From: Anseranas semipalmata
Taxonomy: Eukaryota > Chordata > Aves > Anseriformes > Anseranatidae
Assembly: GCA_013399115.1 (NCBI GenBank)
Contig: VXAA01006526.1
Span: 979,815 to 1,043,814, forward strand
DNA: 64,000 bases
Direction: 5' to 3'
Shown: piece by piece, positions 28,901 through 43,900 of the stretch
How positions within the stretch are numbered: the first letter of the stretch is position 1
Layout of the letters: each line of letters begins with the position of its first letter
Notes under the pieces: model-generated
Databases searched by the model: none
What the model saw: only the letters and a program-made list of their open reading frames with translations
What the model was told of the DNA's origin: nothing
Position numbers and translations under genes: made by a program

Positions 28901-31900
28901 ACTTATTTTAGCCAATATATATTCATAGTTTGTTTGAATAGATTCAATTCTCAAGCAGGCAGATATTTTATGTTTTGTTGTTTTTTTGTTTGTTTGTTTG
29001 TTTGTTTTTGTATTTAACAATGTACAGTTGCAAAAGAAATAGAAAAATGCATACAAATAGAATGGACTAGTTGCATGTATTTCAGATGACTTGTGTTCTA
29101 CTATTTTCAATCTGACGCTAGTTGAGCAAAAATACTAGGAGAACATTGTCTGTAAAAGATTGCAAGTTTCAAGGTCGATAGGTCTAGCTATAAACTTTAT
29201 CATTGATTGTCTCATGCTTTTCTGAACCTGTTTTTATAATCTCACTTATTTAACAGTGTTTATTTCCTGGGCGTAGGTTATAAAATTCTCACTGTGGAAT
29301 GGTTCTAGTTTTCTGTCTGTACATACCAGCTCTGAACCCAACTGCTGCCATTTAGTGCTACTGGAATGCACCTAGCAATAGAAAGCTAAAAGTTATTTAT
29401 TGCAATTCAATTGCTAAAGAGGATCGGTCTATGTGGATTAAACCTTAGCTGTTTTTTGGTAAATACACACATACACATATATACATACATGCATGTACAG
29501 ATGAGTAGGTATAGATAGATATACTATACACTTATATATCTACACACACATAGAGACACAGTGTTATAGTAGGCAGGCCCTCATTTTTTTTAACCAGGAA
29601 TTGGTGCAGAAGATCAATCCCAATACATAATATAATGAAGTTAATTATTCCAGTCATTGTTATGAACCACAGTATCATCACTATAAAATCTCATACTTTT
29701 TGTAAAGGATTTTTATTCAGGGTGAATTTAAAAGTCAATGTCCTTTACTAAGACTGAAGGACTAGGACTGAAGCAACTTTCTGATATCACTTGTTCATTT
29801 AGCTTTTACAAAGAACATCTTTACTTACTGTCTTGCAATAAGCTCTGTATAGAACTATGAGTAATCCACTACTGAGCTAAATGTTAGGCTCCAGCCTAAT
29901 GTGCTTCTCAAGGGAAGACATTAATTCAGAAGCAAACATGGCATTATTACAAGCTATGCATTTGACCTACCTTTACATTGCAGTAAAAAATGCCTATTCA
30001 TGGGGCTAAACTTTGCACTGAAGTATGTGCACTGGTCTTTCAAGAAGTTACACGAGAGGCACTGACGATTCAATGATCCCACTGTTGATACACTGGGAAA
30101 AAAAAAAGTTATCAGAAATATTTTCTACTGGAATAAAATACAATAAACCAAGAATTAGCTTTCGGAGTGAAAGAATTTGTTTCACTTCCAAAACCTGCCA
30201 AATTATCACCATCTTATTTTATGCCTGATGCAAACTGCTTTCAGAGGACTGAGTGAATTACCATTCTGTAAACTGGGCAATGTGGATAGGATCCAGAACC
30301 TGCCGAAAGCAAGATGGGGGTTTCAATAACTAACAGTGCCCCGGAGTAACAACATTAGCAGGACACCATTAAAAGCATCATTAACTTCATATTTAAGCAC
30401 TGAAGTTTGTGTAAGGAGATTTTTTTGCTCACACATTTTAAATTGCATTATTGGAGCCCAAAAATATTATCTGTATTTGGAAGATTTTCACCAGTTTTAA
30501 AAATGCAGGCATAATATATGCTTGCCTTTTAGTCTAGCTATTTCAATGCTTTTAAATGGCTAGTGAAGACAAAACTGTAAAAACTTTTTTTTTGTGTGAA
30601 AATATTTTCCTTTTTCTTTTTTTTTTTAAATGTAAAATATCATCAGCTTTTTTGGTTTTGAAAAATTCTCATTCTTTCCTTCTCAAAGTTCAAGTTACTC
30701 ATTTTTACATAGTATAAATGTCTACCCAACCCCCAAAGCAAGAATTAAGTTCACAGAAGGTCATCTTAGCACCTGTGGCTTGGGATGAAGATGCTGTTAA
30801 CAGAGCCACACTGTTAACACATGTACTTCTTACCTATGCAGCTGTCTTCCTCGTGGGGATTCTTCAGTGCTTAAGAAATAACTGCATCCAAAAGATGAAC
30901 AAAGTTAAACTCAGTTTGGTAAACTGTCTGATCTGGGTGGTGTTTAGATCGGTGCAAGACAACATAAATTACATTTTTTAAAATAGAAATTCCCAAGAAT
31001 AAATTAAAATCTTGTATACAAAGTAGTTATTTCAGATGCTATATGATTTCATATCAATACAGCAATAAACATAGTATTTCATGGTTTCTGTTCAATTCCT
31101 GTCATGTCCAGGCGCTCCAGTAGCAACCAGGACCCCTTTCTGCATATAACAAATACAGCACAAAAAGTTCTTCCTTCACTGCAGGAGTTTGCAATATAAA
31201 TCCAAGGAGTAGAAAGAGGTCACATTGAAATTATATCATAAAATATAATAGGTGCTGTGATACCCAAAAGCCTTTTTGACCTGTAGACTGACTCTTTCTT
31301 CTATCTAGAGATAGAAGCTAGCACCCTGGGGAATATTCTGAAGACAAGGTTATGTGGGTGGAAAGTGGCTTAGCAGAGCTGCTGCAATAATAATAAGGCA
31401 AGTCCGTGGTGTGTCCCAGATGACATCCCCCAAAAGCTTCTGCTTGCAAGGCAGAAGGAGGGTAAGGAAGTCCTCTCAGGTGGCTGAGACAACTCACAGT
31501 CTGCCATCTCTCTGCAGGCTGAGCGCATCCAGTGATTCTGAAGATGATAGGCATTGTTGCAGCCGCAAAAAAAAGGCCTTGCTCAAATATCATTAACTTC
31601 AAAGAAAGTCAGGATTGGACATATGTATTTATTTTTCATTTTGTGCAGATATATACGAAGGCTCACCAAGATCCACTAAAGTCATCTGGAGCCTTCAGAT
31701 GTTGTGTGTCAGTTCTTTACAGCTCCCAGGAATCACCAGTTATGTAGTGCATTTTCTTCCCACTATAATACCAAGAGGGGCATTGGGAAGATTTCTCTCT
31801 CCTTGACTGATCTGGATGAAAAATCAGGGGTTTGGATAATGCTGTCCATATCATTTGAATTTATGAGTTTGAGTCAGATCATCAAAGTCCAGAGACTTCA

Positions 31901-34900
31901 CATGGTAACCAAGCAATCTAGAAAACTTAAGTATTTGGGGTTTTATCAAGCACTAGAAATTTAGTATGACTTGCTTTTCTGAAACCCAGGAAAAGGCCAC
32001 AAAAATATTGTTACTGATGCATTGTGCATTGATTTCTTTTATTTAAAAACCACAATGAGACAACTGATGTCACAGTATGTTCCTTTTCCCTCTGCATCAA
32101 AACACACACAGTAATATACTGGCAGACAAATTGTCTTACAGCTGCATTTTATGTACTCAGGAGCATAGAATTTATGGTAATGCTCAAATATGAAAGAAAT
32201 ATTGTTGCTTAATTTTAGATACACTATGTCCAGTTAAATGGATTCCACTTTAATAAGTCAGATATTTTCATAAACAGACAAAGCGAGTAACACTTACATC
32301 TTTTGAGTATTTTCATCATATGCCAGGATTTTGATAACTTCCCAGTTTCCTGATGTCAGGTGTCTCACACTGATCTGTTCACTTTTAGCCTAGAGAGAGA
32401 TGGAAAATATTAACTTTCATCTTACTTGTTACATTTTTCTTTGCCTAGCAGGATTGTTTGTGCATGTCATTACTGATTAGAGCTTTTTAATCTTTAATGT
32501 ACAACATAACATCTTTAATTCACAAAATCCGCTTTTTGACATGCTGAACTTTTCTTTCCCATATATAAAGTTTTCAAAGCCATTAATATCATCTCAGTTT
32601 GCATCACAATTTTTCTTTCAGTTGCCCATATGCCAACAGATGATAGAATTCCTGTACTTCCTATACAAGGAAGGATCTTGTCACTGTGCATTTCTTATTT
32701 CTCTTAGTGTTTTTTTCCATTACAGTGGCACAGAAGGGAAATCTGCCTCAGACTCCTCTAACCCAAACTCTGCACCAGAGTATGCTCACTAAGTTATCAT
32801 GTTAATCGTCTGCTTGTAGTGAGCTAAGATTACCAAGAAGATTCTGCACCAACAGCACCCTCATTGAGGGAGGCAGGGAAATCTCGGGGGAATAGAGTGT
32901 ACCAGCACAGACACAGAAGTTCACAGGATCTAAATCTAGTCAAAATCCCTGCTCCAACAAGAACTCTGGAGAAGCCTCTCTTTATCCAGGATATATAAGG
33001 GGAGTTTAAGAATAGCCACTGAATTTTGGCAATTGAACCAAATGCTTACAAGTTGGGTGCTGTGAGCACCCCTTGCTCCCTCTCGTAAATCGTTTGTCTA
33101 ATGAAGAATGTGACAGCAGTTTTTCCAGCAAATGCATCAGGAACTGAACTAGGGAGCATCAGGATGCAATACATATCCAACCTGAAGTAAAACCAAACTC
33201 TTTGGCGGCAAGCAGCAGCAGACTCCTCACCACACACAGGTTAAAAACAACAAAACCTGAAGAGTGAGAAACTCACTTGAGGCTGCTTCCTAGTGCAAAA
33301 GGTAAAAGCCTTGCTTGGGCTGCTGCTTATTAAAACTTTACCTCTTACTCTATTGCAACATGAACATACTTGAAAAGTGTTTTTCTGTACTAGGATTCTG
33401 ACGCTTGGCCTGGATATAAAAATTCCTAGCTTTTCAAATTCAAGACAAACTTTGTAAAGAAAAGAGGTGACACTTCAGCTTATCTTTCAGCCTCAGTGGG
33501 TGAAACTGAGCAGCCAGAGTAAAAAAGGAGGTCAGATGGAGGGTCTAATGGTGCTTTCTGGCCTTACGCTCTGTGAATCTGGAGCACCAGTCCATACCTG
33601 ATCACAGTGGTCTCAGTGGTTATGTGGCCTACAAAAAGTCATAACGGCAAAGACTTTTTTTTTTATACCTGTATTTCTCAACCATATCCTGTAAACTCTA
33701 AGCTCTACATCACCAGCAGCAATACCTACAAAGCAGAATATGCTCAAAGACTCCTATGAGACATGCCTGGTAATGGCAAGGCAATATTGTGTCACTTAGA
33801 ACCGAGCTGTTTTCTAACAGATCCACAAGGAAGGAATGGTCTAGTAACCCTATGACAAGTCTTGCAAGTACTAACTGAAACCAGGATGCTGTGCTAGGTG
33901 CTTTACATATGTTTATGATGCTGGTTCCTTTGTTCAGGAAGGTTCTGATATTCAGTGACATCTCCAGGAATGATTAACCTACAAATTAGTAATTTACTAT
34001 AAGTGACTGTTTACCTTCTGGAGAGAGGAGCTGCAGCTACTGAAAAAGATATTTAAATACTGAGATCACAGAATCTAACAAGAAACAGCAATAAAAAGCC
34101 CAGCCAAGCGTTAATAAACATGGTTATTTTTCAAGGTTACAGCCATAATACATAATTTATGAAGCTTGCAGGAAGTTCTTGCCTTGATCCATTAAAGTCA
34201 CTTTATAATTCTTCTTTTGTGGTCAGAAAAAAAGACTTTCTAGAGTTGCAAAACTCCAAGTAAGAAATTTCTAGATACATATGATTCAATCCCATTTTGA
34301 GATTAGTTTCTTTTAAACATTTCATAAGTTACTAAAAGCATTTGAACATAATAAAACACACACCTAGCCCTCTGCATTCAGACAGTAAATAACCATTGAT
34401 AGACAGTAACCTTTTAAACAATAACCTCCCCCTGCAAGAAGATTTAATTAGATGCTTCTGCTAACCTGCTTTGACTATATCATTGACACATGCTTTTCTA
34501 AAGTACAAAGAAATGCAGCCCAAGAAAGACCATCATTTGTTACTACTTGTGTTGAAGTTGGACAAACAAAAGCATGATTAAATGAATCCAAAGCAAGCCA
34601 TTAAAAGTTACTTCTTTGTCACTGTATGTCCATGTTGGGTCTGTAAAATCATTTCAACTTTCCTGTGGTTTCAACTTTTAACTTCAGCTGATTTCTGTTA
34701 ACGAGCTGGCATCTGCACCAAGTAGTACAGAGAAATGTGACAAATTCCAACATTAAATGAGCTCCATCATGTTTAAAGTATGATCATGTGGTTATCAGTG
34801 ACCTGGTGGCTGCTTTACATTCTGCAGGGCACCTGTCATGCCACTGTGGCTCTCATAAGGTGTGACAAACATCTGATGGGACAACAGACTTTATGTGCAA

Positions 34901-37900
34901 CGGTTAATATAATTTTTATGCCTCCATGTTTGCTTTAGAAATAATGGACAATCAGATTAATGCAGTGTGTAAAACACATCATATAAACACATTTCCAGTC
35001 CTTCATTGCTCTGTATCAGCCCCATTACCATGCAGAATGTTGCTCACTGATGAATAATGGTTGCTAGCTGGGATATCACATTTCCTTGTCTTCCTGGGAG
35101 CAGCTATATACCCAAACACAAATTTGTCATAGGTGGTACACTTAGACTTGTTTATTCATGATGATGGTAGTCAAAACATAAGTCTTTTTTTTTTAATTTA
35201 TTTTTGGAGCTGTACAGTACCCAGGGCTCTAATTCTGCCTAGCAGGGATAGAATACTAAACTCCTAATCATAAGCTTGACATTAAACATTATTGTGGAGG
35301 TATTAAAACATGTATTTAAATGTATGTATAAATTTAATTATGTTATTGAATAGGAGTGGGCTTAATCTTTTGTTTAAATGTTTTCATGATTTAGGATCAA
35401 GTTTCCCGGGCTCCTTAGTAGTAAAAATGTCAGAGCCTACAGGTTTAAGGCAAATTTGATTGTATGCGTAACATCCTTGGTTAATTTTCAGATCTACTTC
35501 ATTATTATTTCTTGTATTTTAAAGATACTTATTCATAATATTGGGAAAGAAACCAAAATATGACCAATTGTCTAAATCGTTTTTTTTCTGGTGTGAACTT
35601 TTGTTTTTACACCTTTACCAGATTCTCATCTGAGTTACTGTTTTCTTTAGATGATAGAATTTGACACATCTTTGATCCCTTTTTTTCTTCTCTGATTCTT
35701 CCTTGATGTATTTACTCTAGTGAATGAGTATCTTCTTGCTTCTTCAGGTTAAAATTCCATTAAGGTTCTTTTGCTCTTGTGCTGTCTGCAGTATACTGTG
35801 AACATATTTCAGACTTAATAATGTTCACAGCAGAACACTGTCATAAAGGGAAATAATAGAGTTGCTTGGTGCCAAGTCTGCTATTTTGATGTTTTTGGTA
35901 CCTTGATAATCCCTCCTATGTCATATGGCTCTGCTAAAGCACCCGGATTAATGCTCTGCTGATTTAAATACATGCCTTAGAGTGTTTTGTTCCAGGGCAT
36001 AATTTCCTTTACTAGGTCATCACAACTTCATACTGGTGACCTTCAAAGTCATAGTGCAATTGTATCTTCTTTCAGATTCTTCTTTGGAGAATGGCCCTGG
36101 GAAGTGGAAGCCACTGGAAAATCTTGCAATGGGTAATACAAGGGTCCTAAATTTCACAGCATTTTAAATTTTTGGTATTGCTTCCCTTTCTTGTTGTGTG
36201 CACACCCAGAATTCTAAATATTCTGAGCCAACATTTAAAATTATACATATACATTTATAGTGTATATAACAAGGGTAAAAAAGTATTTTTGCAGGTCTCC
36301 TGAATTTCTGTGGCTATCAAACATTATTACTGACAGAAGAATTTAACAAGAAAACATCTCCGCTTGGTTACAGAGGTGCAAACAAAACATGAAACATTCC
36401 AAACAGAGTACTTTGGAAGTACCTCTCATTTACAGATCTTATATGCCACCTTAGCACATCTGTAAGGAACGAGAAAGAACTCCACTTATTCTGCAAGAAA
36501 TTCTGCACAGAGTGACAATCTGGACAGGATAAATTACCAACTACCTCCACAAAACCAATGTTGAGACTGTTGAAGTGCAAAGCATTTGCTTGGGTCAGAT
36601 GATCTCAGTAAGAGTCCTACGTAACCACAGGGATATTAAAAATACCCTGAACCAAAAACTTACCTGAACTATAAACATGGCTATGTGGTGAAATTCACCC
36701 CGGCCTCCCTGCTTCACTGGGACAGTCATGAAGAACTTACTGCCATCCCTGGAGAAAACTGGTTCTTCATTCTATAAATATAAGATTGTTTTAGTTCACC
36801 ATGCTTTCCATTAAACTTTTTAACAAAACACCATCAGGTTTCTTGTTGGTTTGCTTTTGGTAATTGTCATGCTCTTAAGACAAATGGAGAAAAATCCTTA
36901 GATTTTAAATATACTCTGCTAAGATTAAGAAAAAAAAACGTGGTGGCTACAGCTACATGTAACACATGCAGGTAGTTACCACTGTGTTTCCAATGAATGG
37001 TCTGGTAGTCTCACCCCTAATGCAGTGGGATTTTCCAGGACACATTCCTTTACAGTCATGCAATTAATGACAGAAATGATGAGGAGAACAAATGTTTCTA
37101 TGGCCTGGACTCGGAAAAACTTTACTAAGTATGCACTTAAAACTCATTAATTTTGATAAAGTTGTACAAAAAAAATATACATATTTAAGTGATATTCTGA
37201 ATCATGGTCTTACCATAAATTGCAGCCTGATGTGATACCATTTCTCCATGTCTAACTTTACACAGAATTATTAAAGGAAAACTGCTTTCTATAAAAACAT
37301 AGATTTTTTAAAATGATTTCTCATTTGCACATTGCAAAATGAAGCCTGAAATATATTTTAAATAGAATGCGTTTCATCCATTTATTGGATGGCTCTTCTG
37401 AAGTTATGAAAATGGAACCATTTGCTGACATTAGTTCAACATATTGTTCTGAGTTTAAATTTAGAAATATTATTCCCATTCTTTCCAATTATAGCCTGTA
37501 TGACATCTAATCTTTGAACTCCTTTGGGCTTAATTCAACAAGGTTATTTTTTAACCGGAAAAAAAAACAAAACAAAACAAAACACATCAGCAGAGTATAA
37601 AGGACATGTGTGGAATAGGATTTGTCTCATCTAACTTTAACCATCTAAGAGTTAGGTAGGTAATCAGCCGGTCATCTAAGTGCCTGTTTTACTAAATGCA
37701 GAGATCGGAAACTGAAGGGAACACTGCCTCTCAAACCCAGACAGACACCTCAGACTGATGGGCTGAATTGCTTTCTGGAAATGTGCATCTCTTTCCACCT
37801 ATGACATGGTCAGCTAAATAGTAAAATGTCTCCTGTGCAATGTTAAGTGGCAGGATTCCCACTACCAAAGAAGATGCCATTTGAATGTTTACACAGTCAC

Positions 37901-40900
37901 TTCTATAATCCTTAGCTGTAAAACTAAAGATCCTAAAAAGTAGCCAATTTTAAAAGGATTTTAATAGCTTTTAAAGTAACATATAATTAAATAAAAATGA
38001 CAATGAAGCAATTATACATTATACACAGAGAAACACCTTTTATACCATACCTGTTTAGGAAGCCACAGGTCTGACTGCATTTCATATTTCTGTAAGAGAA
38101 AAAATGGCTTTTATGGAATAGCTGTAGACCAAAAATATTACAAACATTCAGCAAAAGGTCTCTAGTTATTTCTTTTTTTTTTTTCCCTACTGTGTTACAA
38201 TCTTCACATCTCTTCTTTGGCACTTACATTGAAATGAATGATAATTTAATTACAAAGTCAGCTGCTTTATTCTGAGTTTTTGGTAGAACACCACAGGGGA
38301 CCTAAGAATGCCTTTTTCAATCCTTTTTGATTAGCTATCAAGAAGCTTTACGCATGCAGTACTATTTGTTTTTTACCTCTAGGCATCATCTGACAACTGG
38401 ATATTTTAGGTTCTTCATCAACACTGGGCAAACAGCCAGCATCAAGCTCAAAGTGTGAGACCTTTTCAAATCACAATCCCTTGTTTTAATGGTTTGCAGT
38501 GTGGTGTTAGTGATGAGGAAAAGAGTAAATGCAAATGGTTGTTTTTACTGGTCACGCTCATATTTCAAATCATACCATCTAAAAAAAAAAGTATGATGTA
38601 CACATTGTCGGAAAAAATATAGAATATATGTCAACTGTTGTAAATTGTCATGGTCAAACTGAAGTAATGAACATTTATTAGCTATAGAAGCATCTGTATA
38701 TACACGGCCTGAAAAAGGAAAAATCTGTGGCTACTATAACAGCTGTTTTTATACAGTACTTTTTGGAATTGAGAATGTGCAAAATGCTTAAAAAAAAAAA
38801 AAAGGTTTAAAGTTGAAATCAAGTGGCGTGATAGAAGGTTATATTCTCACATTATGGCCTTTGCTCATCCATAACTGAATTCAAGAGCATCACCTTATCC
38901 CAGCGGATGCAGCGTAGGAACAGCCCAGGGTTACAAACATGAACCCTGTCTGAGCTGTGCTCACTGCACTGCTGGCCTTGCTCACCCACCTCCAAGGTCC
39001 TTCTCTGCACTTTATTTCTTCTGGAATGGAATTTCTCTTCTCTTATATTATTATCCTGGATTACAGCTCCCTGGATACCTACTTCAGATAAGTCCAACTG
39101 ACCTTGGAGCAGCACATAAGGGTTCCTTTCAGAAGCAACTGCTCACAGGGATTCGCGACTGACTTTCTTAAAAAAAAATAAAGGACAGAAGACTTGCAGG
39201 AACCAGGAGCAAGCCAATCAACAAATCTCCATGTTCACAATCTTAATCCATGGTCTGGGGGCTTATTCTCAGTTTCTGAGTAAGGAAAAGCAACCTGGAC
39301 TATGCAGCAATATTGCATAGAAGCAACAAGCTTAGAAACGATCCCTAATACAAACACAAACGACTTCAGTAGCAGACAGATGAGAGCCTTTTGACTCAGA
39401 GGCCAAACTTAGACCTACATTAATCACTCATAACCATTTACACTTCCAAATTATACCCTCTACTTGGGAGCATCTGTTGTTACTGATATTAGCATGGATA
39501 GATAATATTTATACTTTTAGCTGGTTCTGGGAAGAGACTATGACTCAGAACAGGAAAATGCCCAGCTGCATTCAAGATACAAGACTGACTGTGAAAATGG
39601 AGAGATGTAATGCAGGAGTGTCAGAAGTCAAAGTCTGGGTCAAAGAATGTGATGAGGCTGGACTCAAATATAAAATGGTATTTCAGCTTGGCTTACTCTC
39701 AAAACTGAAATATCCCTGTTGCTTTCCCTTTTTATTTTTTATTTTTTTCTAAAAGTATTTAATTATGCTGCTGAATTTGCAGGAATTATCAAAATTTTAC
39801 ATGTTTTCCTTAAATGTATGTCAGCTGTGCGACAGAAAGATGTGAAATGAAACTCTATAGGGGAAGAGAGCAGAGATCAGGCAGCATGAAAATATCTGAA
39901 GACAAGCTTGTCACTGCTCTAGCTATATCCATAGTACATGATGTTCAGCAACTGCAGTTTCCAGTGAAGTTAATGAATGAACAAAGCTGAGTAATTCTGA
40001 AAATGTCACTCAAAGTTGCTAATTGCATGAAATCATTTCACCAGATTTGGAATTTTCTCACATCTATTTCCTCTGTGTTAACTAATTACATTCAGCTTGC
40101 AACTATGGCATCTGCAAACTAATTTCCGATTTTTTTTTTTCTGATTATGGAAACAAAATGCAGGAAAAAACCTTGAAAAGAAAGTTTAGGAAGAAATCTG
40201 ACTTACCCTGCTGCAAGCCCCAGTTGTTGTTTCACAGACGGTAAGGATAGAGATATTCTGAGGTCTGTTTAACCATCTCACCACAGCCTTGGTGTTGCTT
40301 ACCCATTTCACCATGGTAATGTAGTATTCCCTAAGTAAACATTGAAAACACAATGTTCAGATCATTCCTATTTCAGATTAGACATTAAAAAAATATATAC
40401 GCAGTTCATCAAATACTGAGCAAAAAAGTATGGATGGATTTGTACTGTACAACAGTATCAGCACTAAGGGATGGAGAAAAAAATAAAACCACAAATGCCC
40501 AGCATCTGTGTTCTTGGAGGCAATGAGCAGGAATGCTCAATCCTAGTGTGCTGTTCCCCTGGGATATTTGTACTCCGTTGGCACCTCCTTCTCAACCATT
40601 TGTAATACATGAACTGTACCAAGTGGGAAACATATACTCATGAAACATATGTCTGCAAACACACATAAGCCATGTACTTGTTGGCCAGCTTAAAAAAAAA
40701 CAAACACTAAATTCCAACAGAAACCAGTATTTTCCCATACAAAGTACCTTCAGAAGATACACATTTTTGTAAAGGAATCCAGTCCAGAGTAAAAGGTCTG
40801 TAATGTTAGAGGGCAGGTGAGATCACTTTAAAATGTCACTTGTTATAAAATAACAAGTATTTTATTATGGGACCTCTGCAGAAAATGGAAGTCACACTAA

Positions 40901-43900
40901 GTATCCATGTGTGTCAGCTTCCATTTTATCAAATCGCTCATAATATCAGACAAATTGTCTGTCCCTCAAGCCTCTGGCAAATCAAGGGAGGCTTCCCAGG
41001 TATGGGCTAATGGTATGGAGTATCTGCCTCCTTCCCTGCAAAATCCTGTTAGACTGTCAGAGCAGGGATGTTGCAGAGGAAGACCAGTTGCAGCTTGTCA
41101 TCCCAGCTAGGCTATTTGCTTCACTTCTCCACTCGCGGCAGCCGGCAGCTTTCACAGTCCAGCTGAGCTACATGCAGCAGTGGCAAGAACTTGTCTGGAA
41201 ACTCAGCCCCACTTTAAAACAAGGGTCTACATTTGCATATAATTAGGCTTTTAATCTAATATTGAGGGAGATCTCATTACTTTTAACAATACACATTCTA
41301 ATTATACATTCAAAAGACATCTTTGATCAGAGATGCTAAGCAGTGCCAGCAGCAAAGTTGTGTACAACTCTGGTGCTGCACGCAGGAGACAGCAATTCCC
41401 TGCAGCTTCACCCAGCCTTGGTCAGGTTCCTTATGTGAGGAACAGAGCTGAACAACTCAGCATGTACAACTTCCTTTTAGCTTTTATGTTTGACTTCTAG
41501 TTAGATATTTTCACATGTGGATACCAGAATGATAACTAGACATGGTGACTTCAGGCATATTCTGAGTCTAACACTTTGTTTGTTTGTTTAAAAAGCATTT
41601 TAACTTATCAAAGAGAAAAATGCATGCCAAAATAACACAAGTTCTGACACAAGAGCTGGTGACAAAGCCAACAAAGCAAGAATCCAACAAACAAACCAGA
41701 GTGCAACACCAGATCTCAGGTAATTGGCTCCCCACAGCAGAACTCAAGAAACAAGAGTTGAGTGCTTCCCCCTTTGCAGTCACACCTATGTAAGGCCTGC
41801 GACTGTGCATACAGAAGACTGAAGACATCCAAAAGGAAATGTTCAAAACATGTATTTAAGAACTGCCTTTCTCTCCCTGTACTTCAGCACCAAGGTGAGA
41901 CATCATTTACTGACCCCAGCGCCTGAATTATCGCAGAACCAAATTCTACAAAATAGAGCCCAAGCTGTTCCATTTGAAAAAGTCTGCAAGGAGGGATGGA
42001 AACAGGAGATTTAATCATTCAGAATGCAGCTAATAGAGTAATTAATTGTCCAAATCAAACCATAACATCATCTTCTATCACTGACATAAACTCTGTGATC
42101 ACTGAAGTGAAAGCAAACGATCATTTAAAAATTCATTTTTTTTCTCCTCTCCCATCAACTATGCATACAAATATGTTCAAATTTCAATACATTAGGACTT
42201 ATTTATTAGGACTGTAGTATAGTGTATATACATGTAACAACACACATCCTTCTGAAATTAAATACTGCCTCCAGCTAATATTCCTTTGTAATTCACAATT
42301 TTCCAGTTAACTTGCTGTTTCATAGACACACATACAGAGTAGTAATGTTGCAGGTCAACAGATATAATCTAGTCAAAGTTTGTAGGAAAAAATCATATGT
42401 TTTATTAGACTGACTGATACAGTTGAATATAAACAGAGAAGCCTTCAGGGCAAAAACTGTTTTAGTTCTGAGGAAGCTGCTGTCCGTTTGTGTCTCCAAA
42501 CTTATTTGGCTTTTTTCAACTAATCTATTGTTCTACTAATGAAAATGAGCTCTCTCTCTTTCCCTCCAGGCCCAAATACACAAATGTACCGGGATTATTA
42601 GACCCTCTGCATCTGTACATATACTAAATTTCCTCACAACATCGCTTTAAAGAAGAAAGACTGTTAACTGCTGTCTGGACAAAGGACTGAAGCAGGATAT
42701 TAAATAAAGCTACACTTTTTCTGGATCCTCAATCTGAGGCCATTTAACTAGGTGCTCTACAGCATTTTGCATGTTCAGAGCACACTTCCATTCTTCTTCA
42801 GGAACATTTCTTAAGTCAGACTGTGGGTTAATTTATTGTATGCACAAAGAGTAACAAATACACATTTAGTGATCACCTGGGCAATGTTAGTTTGAACTCA
42901 CTGTAACACAAAGGGGCAGTGTGGTAGAGACGGAATCAATTGGCCTAATCAGAGATGACTTCTCTCTTGGTGTGGCTCTTACTCAAGCTGCCTCTTCACC
43001 CCACTCCTAACAGTTCCAGCTTTTTCCTTATTGGTCCCTTTTCTCACATCAGGGCCACTATAACATGGCTTGTGGGAACGATAAAACCTGTTTGTTGATA
43101 CCTGTCTCTATCCCCACTGCCTCATCAGCTTCTAGGGTAACCACCAAAATCCCTGATTGTCAAGAAAACTTCATTCAATCCCTGCCTTATAGACCTGTGT
43201 TTTTGGTTTTAGCCAGTTCCCACTTCATGGTCTAAACAGATTTCATCTCAGTATTTTTAGGGTCTCTTCCCTCTCATCTTCTCTAGGACTTTTTCCTTTC
43301 TGAATTCAAAGTAGTTAGCTTTCTTCTTTGCTCTGTATAAAAGCAGGCAGAAAACACTGAAAACAGAGAAAAGGCAGTCTCCTTCCACAGATTCCTGTGA
43401 CCAGTCAGTACTGAAGGAGCTTGTATGTGACTCACTTTATTGCAAGTTGGGTTTAATCAGGTATAAAAATCAGGCATAAAAAACAAGAGCTTCAAAGCTC
43501 CTGGATCAGACAGAGAGATACTTATAATTCCATATTTCATATTTAAATCTGTTGCTCGTCAAATTGGCCTAAGGCAATTATACAAGACAATCAGTTTAAA
43601 GAAAGTACAGCTTTCCCTTAGGAAACAGGAACATAAAATGTATATAGCCAGCTCAACAGGAGGAGCTGGAAGATCTCACAAGTGCCATGGAGGTGCTGCA
43701 CACCATGACAGGTGACCCCTTGGGGCCTGAAGGGGATGGAGGATATTCAGTGAGAGACAAATCTCCTACTGTAGGTGCTAAGAAAGCAAATGATTTTCCT
43801 GACCATATGGCAATGAATTTTTTTTTGAAGACTTGTAACTTGGTGAAATCTGGATTCATTGTTCAGTGCTGATAAAAAGCATGCTAGATATCAAAAGTGT

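Larger units (their letters stand above)
26240..29970 (-). other. DPP10 intron, 3.7 kb
   Basis: Contains a pyrimidine-rich stretch near 27300-27345, complementary A/C and T/G simple repeats at 28877-28900 and 28974-29010, and an ACAT/TATC-like microsatellite region at about 29463-29560. No gene recognised. Confidence 0.85.

Noticed and set aside
30718..30981. 87-codon plus-strand open frame
   Set aside because: It overlaps DPP10 exon 8 on the opposite strand and is a shadow frame.
31270..31320. A CTACAG/GTC motif first considered as the missing small DPP10 exon after exon 7
   Set aside because: Translation did not match the expected YFLSTE sequence; the correct exon was found at 30834-30881 with exact phases.
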